Assembly: GCA_029266425.1 (NCBI GenBank)
Contig: JAQSWY010000008.1
Coordinates: forward strand, 62,001-126,000
Origin: Xanthobacteraceae bacterium
Lineage (GTDB): Bacteria > Pseudomonadota > Alphaproteobacteria > Rhizobiales > Xanthobacteraceae
DNA length: 64,000 nt
Direction: 5' to 3'
The notes beneath the pieces were generated by a model. The model was not told the DNA's origin. It did not search any database and saw only the letters and a program-made list of their open reading frames with translations. A program made the translations under genes and the position numbers. Position 1 is the stretch's first letter. Each line of letters begins with the position of its first letter. This document shows positions 30,101-37,925 of this stretch, one piece after another.

Positions 30101-30392
30101 GAATCGCACATGCGCCGTCGGCTGCGAAACCGCGCCGGCGGCGCATGGCGCGGCTCCCCCGCTGCCGCCTTCCGTCGCGGCCGAGCCTCCGATCCGGCGG
30201 CAACCTCGCCGCGGTGCAACGCCGGTTTGACATGGCGGGGCGATCGCGGTTCATGGACGCCAGCGTTCGTGCGGCGCGTGTGGGGGCACGAGCCGTATCG
30301 CGGACGCGCCGCGTTTTGTTCTGGAGCACCCGCCTGTCGTCGGGACGACGCCACCCGGACGGTATGGCTCCAGAGTCTTGAAGGACCCATTT
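30101..30392. other. Region between tRNA-Cys and ABC exporter
   Basis: About 290 bases. I see no gene with a conserved product. GAAGGA at 30380-30385 is the likely ribosome-binding site of the exporter and argues for the ATG at 30393 over a TTG at 30378. Confidence 0.55.
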
Positions 30393-32192
30393 ATGCTGCC
30401 AGCGAAGTTGCGCGCCTCCCTCGGCAAGGCGATCGGCCCGGAAACCTGGGATGCGATCCGCCGCCTTTTCCTGACCGACGGCCGGCGCCACTGGAAGGGC
30501 TATGCGCTCGCCTTCGTCTTCATGGGGCTGGTGGCCGGCAGCACCGCGGGCCTTGCCTATCTCATGGGCGACGTCATCAACCGCATCTTCGTCGAGCAGA
30601 ATTCCGCCGCCATCTGGCTGCTGTCCGGCGCGGTGATCGGGCTCAGCCTCATCAAGGGCTTCGCCGGCTACGGCCAAGCGGTGACGCTCGGCGCCATCGG
30701 CAACCGCATCGTCGCCGACAACCAGAAGCGCGTCATCGACCAGCTGCTGCACCAGGATGTCAGCTATTTTGCCCAGCGCCACACCGCCGAGATCTCGCTG
30801 CGCATCAACCAGGGCGCGCAGGCGGCACGCAACGTGCTGAACCTCGTCATCACCAGCCTGGGGCGCGACCTGTTCTCGGTGATCGGCCTCGCCGCGGTGA
30901 TGATCATTCAGGACGCCGGCATGGCACTGGTCGGCCTCATTGCCATGCCGATCGCGGTTGCCGGGGTGCGCGGCCTGATCCGCAAGGTGAAGCGCGTCTT
31001 CAAGAAGCAGTTCAGCGACGCCGCCCAGATCATGTCCGGCTCGGTGGAGGCCTTCCAGGGCATCCGCACCGTCAAGTCCTTCAACATGGAGGACGCGCTG
31101 CGCGGTCGCATCTTCGGCAAGATCGACGAGTTGGAGAAGGCGTCGAACCGCATGGTGCGTGCGCAGTCGCAATCCGGCCCGATGATGGAGGCGCTCGCCG
31201 GCGTCGCCATCGGCGCCGTCATCATGTATGCGGGCTACGGCGTGCTGCATATGGGGCGCACGCCGGGCGAGTTCTTCTCGGTCATCACCGCCCTGCTGCT
31301 CTGCTATGAGCCGGCCAAGCGCCTCGCCAGGCTCAATATCGACCTCGCCACCAATCTGCTCGGCGCGCGCATGCTGTTCGAGGTGCTGGATTCGGCGCCG
31401 GCCGAGCAGGAAAGCGCTGGCCTGCCGGCCATCAAGGTCGACAGGGGCCGTGTCGTCTTCGAGGACGTGGTGTTCGGCTATCGCGAAGGTGAGCCGGTGC
31501 TGCGCGGGCTCAGCTTCATCGCCGAGCCCGGCCAGACCACGGCGCTCGTCGGCCCATCCGGCGGCGGCAAGACCACGGTGATGAACCTGATCGAGCGCTT
31601 CTACGACATTGAATCCGGCACCATCATCCTGGATGGGCAGTCCATCAGTGGAGTATCGCGCCATTCGGTGCGCGAGGCCGTGGCCCTGGTGAGCCAGGAC
31701 GTGTTCCTGTTCTCCGGCACCGTGCGCGACAATATCGCTTATGGCCGTCCTTCGGCGAGCGCCGCCGAGATCGAGGCGGCGGCGCGCGCTGCCCATGCCC
31801 ACGACTTCATCATGGGCTTTGCTGACGGCTATGAGAGCCTGGTCGGCGAGCACGGCACCCAGCTCTCCGGCGGGCAGCGCCAGCGCATCGCCATCGCCCG
31901 CGCCTTCCTGAAGAATGCCCCGATCCTGCTGCTCGACGAGGCAACCGCCGCGCTCGATTCGGAATCGGAGGCCGAGGTGCAGAAGGCGCTGCGCGATCTC
32001 CAGGCCAACCGCACCACGCTGGTCATTGCCCATCGCCTGCAGACCGTGGTGAATGCCGACCGCATCTGCGTGATCGACGCCGGCCGCGTCGTGGAAAGCG
32101 GACGCCACGACGAGCTGCTGGCGCGCCGCGGGCGTTATTACAATTTCCACCAGCTCCAGTTCGCCGACCAGCGCGAGCGGTTACTGGCCTGA
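30393..32192 (+). CDS. MsbA-like ABC exporter, fused permease and ATPase
   Basis: Half-transporter of 599 residues that would act as a homodimer. The N-terminal part has about six hydrophobic helices, starting with [20 protein letters not shown]. The ATPase has Walker [15 protein letters not shown]-loop [10 protein letters not shown], signature [15 protein letters not shown], Walker [15 protein letters not shown] and the H-loop VIAHRLQTV. It resembles lipid A or multidrug exporters. It is outside the putative island boundary (tRNA-Asn), so a role in exporting the nearby peptides is possible but unsupported. Confidence 0.9.
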   Translation: MLPAKLRASLGKAIGPETWDAIRRLFLTDGRRHWKGYALAFVFMGLVAGSTAGLAYLMGDVINRIFVEQNSAAIWLLSGAVIGLSLIKGFAGYGQAVTLGAIGNRIVADNQKRVIDQLLHQDVSYFAQRHTAEISLRINQGAQAARNVLNLVITSLGRDLFSVIGLAAVMIIQDAGMALVGLIAMPIAVAGVRGLIRKVKRVFKKQFSDAAQIMSGSVEAFQGIRTVKSFNMEDALRGRIFGKIDELEKASNRMVRAQSQSGPMMEALAGVAIGAVIMYAGYGVLHMGRTPGEFFSVITALLLCYEPAKRLARLNIDLATNLLGARMLFEVLDSAPAEQESAGLPAIKVDRGRVVFEDVVFGYREGEPVLRGLSFIAEPGQTTALVGPSGGGKTTVMNLIERFYDIESGTIILDGQSISGVSRHSVREAVALVSQDVFLFSGTVRDNIAYGRPSASAAEIEAAARAAHAHDFIMGFADGYESLVGEHGTQLSGGQRQRIAIARAFLKNAPILLLDEATAALDSESEAEVQKALRDLQANRTTLVIAHRLQTVVNADRICVIDAGRVVESGRHDELLARRGRYYNFHQLQFADQRERLLA

Positions 32193-32362
32193 GGCGGCCC
32201 CGAAATTCAGCTGCGGCCCCCGTGAATAAGGAGTCGCAGACCTCTTTCCGAACGGCAGCTGAGGACTACATGTCACTTTAAGGCGCGGGCGACTTCACAA
32301 ACCCGCCGAGCGTTGCTATACGCCGCCCCAACAGACGTTGCGCCCGCGACCGGGTGCCCTGT

Positions 32363-32438
32363 TCCCTGATAGCTCAGTTGGTAGAGCGTTCGACTGTTAA
32401 TCGAATGGTCGCAGGTTCGAGTCCTGCTCAGGGAGCCA
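32363..32438 (+). tRNA. tRNA-Asn (GTT)
   Basis: Complete 76-base cloverleaf with encoded CCA. The acceptor TCCCTGA pairs with TCAGGGA, the D arm is AGCTCAGTTGGTAGAGC, the anticodon loop is CTGTTAA (GTT), and the T arm is GCAGGTTCGAGTCCTGC. A tyrosine-integrase remnant starts about 20 bases beyond, marking it as a likely integration site. Confidence 0.97.
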
Positions 32439-32459
32439 TCCATTCTAACCACTTGATTA

Positions 32460-32850
32460 TTATAGAATTTTCGCGATTTCGCCCGCACCACCTTTGGGAG
32501 GTGCGGGCTTTTTGTTCTGCGTTTGTGCGTCCAACAGCAGGTGAGCGGCCTCCTTGGCGAGGCGCTTCTGACTGGCCTTCTTGGTGTAGTGGGTCGCCAT
32601 CCGGCCGCTAGTCCATCCGAAGAGCGCCATGAGCTGCTTCTCGGTGGCGCCGTTTTCCGCCGCCCGGGTCGCGCCCGCCTTGCGCAGGCCGTGGGCCGTG
32701 CCGGGGCACTTCGCGGCGGTGCAGGCCACGCGGGACCAGTTGCCGAACGATTCCTTGGTCCAGGGCTGGCCGAGCTCGGTGCCGCGATGGACGCGGCCAG
32801 GATCGGAAGGATCGGCAGAACGATCTCCTTGTTCGTCTTCTCCACACGCT
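32460..32850 (-). pseudogene. Tyrosine recombinase/phage integrase remnant
   Basis: Only the C-terminal catalytic half survives. The upstream part KTNKEIVLPILPILAASIA lies in one frame and the rest in another: TELGQPWTKESFGNWSRVAC, AHGLRKAGATRAAENGATEK, QLMALFGWTSGRMATHYTKK. A frameshift therefore falls near 32780. The second catalytic box HxLR is seen as HGLRK and the nucleophile Tyr in THYTKK. Intact integrases of this type are near 350-400 residues. Its 3' end faces the tRNA-Asn 3' end, the usual geometry of tRNA-inserted islands. Confidence 0.85.
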
Positions 32851-33062
32851 GCGATCAGCCTCGCGCTGCCATGGCGGTCGCATCCCGCGGTCGCTCCCCG
32901 CTCGGCGAGGCAAAATAACGTTGGATTTCGCCGGAGGGATTTGTCGCATCTCACAGTCTACTGCGCCATTATCTCGGGGGAATGAGTGGCCCCACATTGC
33001 ACACGCGGCTGTTCACGATGCCTGAAACAATAATGACAAGATCGAAATCCAAGGGAGGCCCA

Positions 33063-33902
33063 ATGAGCGAGAATAGCGGCCTGGAGCAATCACCAGCGAG
33101 GCTGGCATTTGTGTCGATCAAATGGGGCCGCCACTTCAGTCCAGACTACGTCAACGTGCTCCATCATCACGTCAACCGAAATGTGAGTCGGAAACATCAC
33201 TTCATCTGCGTGACCGACGACGCCGCAGGCCTTCACCCGGCGATCGAGGCCATTCCTCTACCGGACCTCAACCTGTCGGAGAAGCGCTCGCGGCTTGGAC
33301 GCTGGCAGAAACTTGCCCTCTTCAAGGCCGGCCTTTTGCCGGACGTCGATGTCGCGATCTACATGGATCTCGACACAATGGTACTTGGTTCGCTGGACCA
33401 ACTCGTGGACCACGTCATCGGCACCCCCGGCTTTCACATCCTGCGTGAATGGAATCCTGCGGTCTGGGACATCGTGCCCGTTCGGCTCAGGCCGGATCGC
33501 GGCGGGCAGAGCTCGGTCCTGGGGTGGCGGCCCTCCGATCAGCACCAGATATTTGACGAGTTCGTCCGGGATCCCGAGGAGGTCTATCGCCAGGTCTCCA
33601 ATGACCAGGGACACATCACGAGGACCGCCGAGCAGTTGCGATATCTGCCGCACCAGTTCTGCGTCAGCTTCAAGCGCCATTGCGTCGCGCACTATCCGCT
33701 GAATCTGATCTTCAAGACGCCGCGAAAGCCGCGTCGCGCTCCAATCGTCGTCTTCCACGGGCGGCCGCGCCCGACCGATCTGCTCCAGGCCGAAGGCGTC
33801 CGATGGGGGACGAAATATCGGTTCGGTTTCGAACCCGTGGGTTGGGTGCAAAGATACTGGGAAGAAGGCAGGGGCAGACTGCGGGATGTCCGCAAGATTT
33901 GA
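33063..33902 (+). CDS. Glycosyltransferase with DxD motif
   Basis: A 279-residue predicted GT-A-type glycosyltransferase. The nucleotide-sugar/metal motif YMDLDTMVLGSLDQL lies around residues 100-114, preceded by KLALFKAGLLPDVDVAI, a layout like family 8 enzymes. The start at 33063 has AGGGAGG upstream; an in-frame ATG at 32982 lies 27 codons earlier. It is separated from the peptide array by a shared palindromic terminator. Peptide glycosylation is possible, but the natural acceptor is unknown. Confidence 0.7.
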   Translation: MSENSGLEQSPARLAFVSIKWGRHFSPDYVNVLHHHVNRNVSRKHHFICVTDDAAGLHPAIEAIPLPDLNLSEKRSRLGRWQKLALFKAGLLPDVDVAIYMDLDTMVLGSLDQLVDHVIGTPGFHILREWNPAVWDIVPVRLRPDRGGQSSVLGWRPSDQHQIFDEFVRDPEEVYRQVSNDQGHITRTAEQLRYLPHQFCVSFKRHCVAHYPLNLIFKTPRKPRRAPIVVFHGRPRPTDLLQAEGVRWGTKYRFGFEPVGWVQRYWEEGRGRLRDVRKI

Positions 33903-33925
33903 TCAATTGCGCCCCGCGCGAGCAA

Positions 33926-33949
33926 AAGGGGCCGCTTAAGCGGCCCCTT
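33926..33949. terminator. Perfect palindrome between glycosyltransferase and peptide array
   Basis: The 24-base perfect palindrome AAGGGGCCGCTT/AAGCGGCCCCTT sits between the convergent glycosyltransferase stop (33902) and the stop of the last array gene (33973). On the minus strand it runs into TTTTGC, so it probably terminates the array transcript, and perhaps the other side too. Confidence 0.8.
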
Positions 33950-33972
33950 GAAACGTACCGGAAAATACCTGA

Positions 33973-34074
33973 TCAGGTAGGCTTGGCTTTCTTCCCGGAA
34001 AAGTTCGCGCCAGCGGTCACAGCGGAAAGCTTCTCCCGCTTGAAGAGTAGTGGCGCGACATAAAGCTTGCGCAT
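33973..34074 (-). CDS. RiPP precursor peptide 1 (33 aa)
   Basis: Starts MRKLYVAPLLFKREK, then the family block LSAVTAGANFSGKKAK and tail PT. Unlike most copies, Gly14 of the leader is Glu, a variant shared only with copy 9. Ribosome-binding site GGAGAT lies upstream. It is the last gene of the array, 24 bases after copy 2. No acidic residue lies at core positions 7-9 if the core begins at Gly22. Confidence 0.85.
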   Translation of the reverse strand: MRKLYVAPLLFKREKLSAVTAGANFSGKKAKPT

Positions 34075-34098
34075 GGCGATCTCCTATTCAAGAGCCGA

Positions 34099-34203
34099 TT
34101 ACGGGGCCGGCTTGGCTTTCTTGCCGGAAAAATTCGTTCCCGCGGTCACCGCGGAAAGCTGCCCGGATTTCAACAGCGTCGGGCGTTCATAGGATTTCTT
34201 CAT
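34099..34203 (-). CDS. RiPP precursor peptide 2 (34 aa)
   Basis: Leader MKKSYERPTLLKSGQ carries the lasso-type YxxPxL...G pattern. The block LSAVTAGTNFSGKKAK differs from the consensus by Thr for Ala after Gly22, the only core change in the set outside the KKx position. Tail PAP. Ribosome-binding site AAGGAG. Confidence 0.88.
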   Translation of the reverse strand: MKKSYERPTLLKSGQLSAVTAGTNFSGKKAKPAP

Positions 34204-34298
34204 AGGAACTCCTTGGGTTGCTGCAATGGAACGCCATCAGCCGACGCTCCATCATCTTATCGTCGATAGCGAAGTCGGACGTTCGTAGGACCTCCCTA

Positions 34299-34403
34299 TC
34301 AATTTTGGGCTGGCTTGCCCTTCTTGCCGGAGAAGTTGGCACCGGCCGTCACGGCAGAAAGCTGCCCGGACTTCACGAATGCGGGACGTACATACTTTTT
34401 CAT
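34299..34403 (-). CDS. RiPP precursor peptide 3 (34 aa)
   Basis: Leader MKKYVRPAFVKSGQ is one residue shorter (no Ser before Tyr). The block is LSAVTAGANFSGKKGK with tail PAQN. GGGAG precedes the start by a few bases. Confidence 0.88.
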   Translation of the reverse strand: MKKYVRPAFVKSGQLSAVTAGANFSGKKGKPAQN

Positions 34404-34450
34404 AGAAACTCCCTGGCAATATTCACGAGCCGGCGCCTTATCCGCGGCTC

Positions 34451-34552
34451 CTATTCGATCTTGCCCTTCTTGCCGGAAAAGTTCGCACCGGCAGTTATCG
34501 CGGAAAGCTGCCCCGACTTCACCAGGACCGGGCGAGAATATGACTTCTTCAT
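34451..34552 (-). CDS. RiPP precursor peptide 4 (33 aa)
   Basis: Leader MKKSYSRPVLVKSGQ. The block LSAITAGANFSGKKGK has Ile for Val at -3 relative to the presumed cleavage. Tail IE. GAGGAG ribosome-binding site. Confidence 0.88.
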   Translation of the reverse strand: MKKSYSRPVLVKSGQLSAITAGANFSGKKGKIE

Positions 34553-34602
34553 GCGAGCTCCTCAGTTGCAGGACTCAAAGCACCGCAGGGCTGATGCCCT
34601 TG

Positions 34603-34713
34603 CTAGGCGCCATTGATGGGCTTGGCTTTCTTGCCGGAAAAATTCGCGCCGGCCGTGACCGCAGAAAGCAGTCCGGACCTCACCAGCGCAGGACGGATGT
34701 AGGACTTCCTCAT
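34603..34713 (-). CDS. RiPP precursor peptide 5 (36 aa)
   Basis: Leader MRKSYIRPALVRSGL, block LSAVTAGANFSGKKAK, and the longest tail in the family, PINGA. AGGAGC upstream. Confidence 0.88.
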   Translation of the reverse strand: MRKSYIRPALVRSGLLSAVTAGANFSGKKAKPINGA

Positions 34714-34750
34714 ACCTATGCTCCTCTGATAGGGCCTGGAAGTCATCGCG

Positions 34751-34852
34751 CTACTCGATCTTCCCCTTTTTGCCGGAGAAGTTGGCGCCGGCAGTTACTG
34801 CGGAAAGCATTCCGGACTTCACGAGTACCGGATGCGTGTAAGACTTCTTCAT
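34751..34852 (-). CDS. RiPP precursor peptide 6 (33 aa)
   Basis: Leader MKKSYTHPVLVKSGM, with His for Arg in the YxRP motif. Block LSAVTAGANFSGKKGK, tail IE as in copy 4. AAGGAGG ribosome-binding site. Confidence 0.88.
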   Translation of the reverse strand: MKKSYTHPVLVKSGMLSAVTAGANFSGKKGKIE

Positions 34853-34940
34853 GTGGCCTCCTTGGGGGAGAAGCCGCGAATCGCCGTCTGCGGGCACTGC
34901 GGCCAATATGCCAATTATGAGGAGTTAGATTCTGCCAGCG

Positions 34941-35048
34941 TCAGGCCGCCGGCGGCTTGCCCTTCTTGCCGGAGAAATTCGCGCCAGCGGTGACCGCGGA
35001 AAGCTGTCCGGACTTCACCAGCGCCGGGCGGATGTAGGACTTCTTCAT
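34941..35048 (-). CDS. RiPP precursor peptide 7 (35 aa)
   Basis: Leader MKKSYIRPALVKSGQ is closest to the family consensus. Block LSAVTAGANFSGKKGK, tail PPAA. GAGGAG upstream. Confidence 0.88.
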   Translation of the reverse strand: MKKSYIRPALVKSGQLSAVTAGANFSGKKGKPPAA

Positions 35049-35144
35049 GTCGATGCTCCTCAACTAGAGACCTTGAGGCACCGTCACCGATGCCTCGGCC
35101 ATTGTGCAAAACGAAAAGCATACAACTCGTCTAACCACGCCGGG

Positions 35145-35249
35145 TCAGAGCTGCTGCTTGCCCTTCTTGCCGGAAAAATTCGCTCCCGCTGTCACCGCGG
35201 AAAGCTGCCCGGACTTCACGAGCGCCGGACGGGTGTACGACTTCTTCAT
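35145..35249 (-). CDS. RiPP precursor peptide 8 (34 aa)
   Basis: Leader MKKSYTRPALVKSGQ, block LSAVTAGANFSGKKGK, tail QQL. GAGAGG precedes the start. Confidence 0.88.
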   Translation of the reverse strand: MKKSYTRPALVKSGQLSAVTAGANFSGKKGKQQL

Positions 35250-35338
35250 TTGAGCCTCTCAGGTTACAGAGCACCGTCCGCCGACGACGCGACCGTTTGA
35301 TTACCAATGATGAAAAGTGAGTGGGTGGCTGACGGCCA

Positions 35339-35443
35339 CTATCCGGTCGGCTTGGCCTTCTTGCCCGAAAAATTCGCGCCCGCAGTCACTGCGGATAGCC
35401 GCTCACGCTTTGCAAACCGCGGCGCAACGTACAGCTTCTTCAT
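35339..35443 (-). CDS. RiPP precursor peptide 9 (34 aa), first of the array
   Basis: Leader MKKLYVAPRFAKRER belongs with copy 1 (KLYVAP, KRE), not with copies 2-8. Block LSAVTAGANFSGKKAK, tail PTG. The ribosome-binding site is weak (GGGGG). As first gene of the minus-strand array, it faces the divergent ligase gene across 175 bases that should contain both promoters. Confidence 0.86.
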   Translation of the reverse strand: MKKLYVAPRFAKRERLSAVTAGANFSGKKAKPTG

Positions 35444-35618
35444 TGCAAGTGCCCCCACTTGGCCCAATCATCTTGGGATCATGATGAGGCTACTGGTCCA
35501 CTCCGCAACGTCAATGTGGAACAAGCGAACTCTCGGATATAGCTCGTGAAAGACGCGTCATGTGACGAAAATAACACGCAAAATGGTAGCCAAGTAGGTA
35601 TTGCGCTTGACTTAGACA
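35444..35618. promoter_or_regulatory. Divergent control region of precursor array and ligase operon
   Basis: AT-richer than its surroundings. On the minus strand, TTGACG (35514-35509) followed after 16 bases by TAGCCT (35492-35487) is a weak promoter candidate for the array. No clear operator is visible. The ligase start is itself uncertain, so the region may extend to about 35690. Confidence 0.35.
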
Positions 35619-37109
35619 ATGGACATCCATCACCCGCAAATGCCAGTTTCCCGTGGTCGGTATTCCAACGTAAGCATGAAGTACCGTTTTCGCATGCCTG
35701 TTGCGCTCGATGATCTGAATACCTTCCCGCCCGAGGCCACGCTCGTCGATGTTCGACAAGGCACGTCGCTCTCGCGCGATGATTTGCTTGGAGAAGTGCG
35801 CCGGCGCGCGCAATCCCTGCGTGAGGAGGGCATCGAGGCAAGGAGCAGCGTTGTCGTCGGCCAGGCAAGCCCGGTAGACTATATCGCCGATCTGTTCGCC
35901 CTCTGGTCCATCAGCGCCATGGCCGTAGCCGTCGAGCCGAATCTCACCCCGACTGAGCAGTCCCTCGTTGCCGAATCAGTGGGCGCCCGGATGTGGCGCG
36001 GTGAGGATCGCAGGGAGGCTGGGAGCCCGCCGCCGGCAGAGCGAATCATCGCATCGAATGGAGACGATGCCCTTATCCTGCTGACCTCAGGCACAACCGG
36101 ACGGCCCAAGGGGGTGGTGCACAGCTGCGACAGCCTCGCCAGTCGGATCGACGCGAATCTTACAGCAATCGGTCATGACGACCTTGCGAGGTCCCTGCTC
36201 GTGCTTCCGATCCATTTCGGCCACGGGCTGATCGGCAATACGCTGACTGTGCTAGCGGCAGGTGGTACGCTCCATCTGTGGTCGGGTCCCACCGTCGCGG
36301 AGATGAAGGACTTCCCCGCGCTGATCGACAGCGCGGAGCTGTCGTTCATGAGCTCGGTGCCGGCGTTCTGGCGAATTGCGCTGCGGGTCGCACAGCGGCC
36401 TACTCGTTCGTTCGCCCGGGTGCACGTAGGATCGGCGCCGCTGTCGGCGATGCTCTGGGGACAGATCGCCGAATGGTGCGGCACGCGCCGCGTGTTCAAC
36501 ATGTACGGCATGAGCGAGGCGGCGAACTGGATCGCCGGAGCCTCGCTCGACGACAATGGCGGCGATGGCTTTGTCGGGCGCCCTTGGGGCGGCGCATTCG
36601 CGGTCCTCGACGGTTCCGGAGCGATCAAGTCGGCCGGATCGGGAGAAGTCCTGGTGCGGAGCCCATCCATGATGAGCCGCTATTTCGGCCTTCCGGAGGA
36701 GACTGCCGCCACTTTCGTAGAGGGATGGCTGAAGACCGGGGACATTGGCGAGCTTGCCGAGGATGGCAGCCTTACCCTCGTCGGCAGATCGAAGAGCGAA
36801 ATCAATCGGGCGGGGGCGAAGATATTGGCGGAAGAAATCGACATGCTGCTGGAGCATCACCCCATGGTCGTGGAGGCCTGCACATTCGGCATGCCGGATG
36901 CGGTCGCCGGCGAAGTGGTTGCGGCTGCGGTCGTGGCACGGGATCCCGGCCTCGACGAAGACACCTTGCGCGCCTGGTGCCGGGAGCGGTGCCGGCGGGA
37001 TGCGGTCCCGGCGCGCCTGTTCTTCTTCGACAGCCTTCCGCGGAACGACCGCGGCAAGGTCTCCCGCCTCGCGGTCCGCGAGCGCGCGCTCGGCAGCGTG
37101 GTGCGCTGA
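35619..37109 (+). CDS. Adenylate-forming acyl ligase (AMP-binding)
   Basis: A complete ANL-superfamily enzyme of up to 496 residues that activates a carboxylic acid as acyl-AMP. Core motifs are LLTSGTTGRPKG (about 154-165), YGMSE (296-300), GWLKTGDIG (369-377), GRSKSEINRAGAKI (389-402) and the catalytic Lys in RNDRGKVSR (Lys480). Start uncertain: ATGs at 35619, 35676 and 35694 all lack a good ribosome-binding site. Its stop overlaps the GNAT start (TGATG), and an ACP follows, so it probably loads that ACP. The acid it uses cannot be read from the sequence. Confidence 0.88.
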   Translation: MDIHHPQMPVSRGRYSNVSMKYRFRMPVALDDLNTFPPEATLVDVRQGTSLSRDDLLGEVRRRAQSLREEGIEARSSVVVGQASPVDYIADLFALWSISAMAVAVEPNLTPTEQSLVAESVGARMWRGEDRREAGSPPPAERIIASNGDDALILLTSGTTGRPKGVVHSCDSLASRIDANLTAIGHDDLARSLLVLPIHFGHGLIGNTLTVLAAGGTLHLWSGPTVAEMKDFPALIDSAELSFMSSVPAFWRIALRVAQRPTRSFARVHVGSAPLSAMLWGQIAEWCGTRRVFNMYGMSEAANWIAGASLDDNGGDGFVGRPWGGAFAVLDGSGAIKSAGSGEVLVRSPSMMSRYFGLPEETAATFVEGWLKTGDIGELAEDGSLTLVGRSKSEINRAGAKILAEEIDMLLEHHPMVVEACTFGMPDAVAGEVVAAAVVARDPGLDEDTLRAWCRERCRRDAVPARLFFFDSLPRNDRGKVSRLAVRERALGSVVR

Positions 37110-37690
37110 TGGCCAAATCAGCTCATCCGAATGTCGGCACGCCGATCCAAACGGAGCGATTCCTGCTCAAGCCAATCGGACGGCTGGAGACATTCCGCAT
37201 CAGCTATCCGTGGAACCAGGATCCCGAAGTAATGCGCGAATATTCCGGCTCGGGTGAGGGTCGCGGCCGTCTCCAGTGGTACCGTCATATGCCGCGCGAG
37301 AACCGGAAGAACAAGTTCGCGCACGCCATATATCCGATCGGCGCGGACCAACCGATCGGTCTGCACTTCATCGAGATCAAGCCTTACAAGACCGCCTACC
37401 TCACCATCGTAATTCATGACCGAGCATGGTGGGGCAAGGGCGCCGTATTGGAGATACGCCCGACGGTATTCGACCATGTGATCAAGAACAGCGATGTCGA
37501 GAAATTCTCTGGCTTCGTCAATTCACGGAACTTTCCGTCTATCTTCAACTACCAGAAGCTTGGCTTCAAACACGTCGGCACCATGCAGCGCACCAAGTTC
37601 GATCCGACCACCGGCACCATATACGACACCATGATCTTCGAGATGTTTCGCCACGAGTGGCAAGCGCGGAAGTCGGTCGGCAATGGTTAA
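37109..37690 (+). CDS. GNAT-family acyltransferase (RimJ/RimL-like)
   Basis: A 193-residue GCN5-related N-acyltransferase. The acyl-CoA/pantetheine-binding motif is in VIHDRAWWGKGAVLE, and the C-terminal NFPSIFNYQKLGFKHVG is the usual beta-bulge region. It overlaps the ligase stop upstream and the ACP start downstream, so all three are co-translated. This suggests it transfers the ACP-bound acyl group to an amine, plausibly a Lys or the new N-terminus of the precursor peptide. This is inferred from context, not shown. Confidence 0.85.
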   Translation: MAKSAHPNVGTPIQTERFLLKPIGRLETFRISYPWNQDPEVMREYSGSGEGRGRLQWYRHMPRENRKNKFAHAIYPIGADQPIGLHFIEIKPYKTAYLTIVIHDRAWWGKGAVLEIRPTVFDHVIKNSDVEKFSGFVNSRNFPSIFNYQKLGFKHVGTMQRTKFDPTTGTIYDTMIFEMFRHEWQARKSVGNG

Positions 37691-37925
37691 CTCGCATCTG
37701 ACCGAAGCCAAGGGCCTGATCGCAGGCTGCGTCAATCAACCCGCCGCTACTGTTGCCGACGATGCCGCCATCGGCACGCTGGAGGGCTGGGACAGCATCG
37801 CCCACATCTCCATCGTGCTGGCGATTGAGGCGCGCGTCGGTCGCACACTGACGAGCGACGAGATCATCGCGGTCACCGGCGTTGCCAGCGTGGCGGACAT
37901 TCTCAAGCAGGCCGATGGCGCATGA
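37683..37925 (+). CDS. Acyl carrier protein
   Basis: An 80-residue carrier protein. The phosphopantetheine site is Ser38 in LEGWDSIAHISIVLAIE (DS followed by a hydrophobic helix), and TLTSDEIIAVTGVASVADIL forms the last helices. It begins 8 bases inside the GNAT gene and ends 4 bases inside the nucleotidyltransferase gene. It is a stand-alone ACP outside a fatty-acid or polyketide locus, so it most likely works with the neighbouring ligase. Confidence 0.88.
   Translation: MVNSHLTEAKGLIAGCVNQPAATVADDAAIGTLEGWDSIAHISIVLAIEARVGRTLTSDEIIAVTGVASVADILKQADGA

Noticed and set aside
30045..32150. Open frame of 701 codons opposite the ABC exporter
   Set aside because: Antisense shadow of a gene with complete Walker and signature motifs; it would also run through tRNA-Cys.
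34315..34920. Plus-strand open frame of 201 codons across five of the peptide genes
   Set aside because: It reads the repeated precursor genes in antisense, giving artificial repeats. The minus-strand frames have ribosome-binding sites and conserved proteins.
33973..35443. CRISPR-like array of regular repeats
   Set aside because: The repeats are about 100 bases long, diverge at synonymous positions and encode conserved peptides; there are no short identical repeats with unique spacers.
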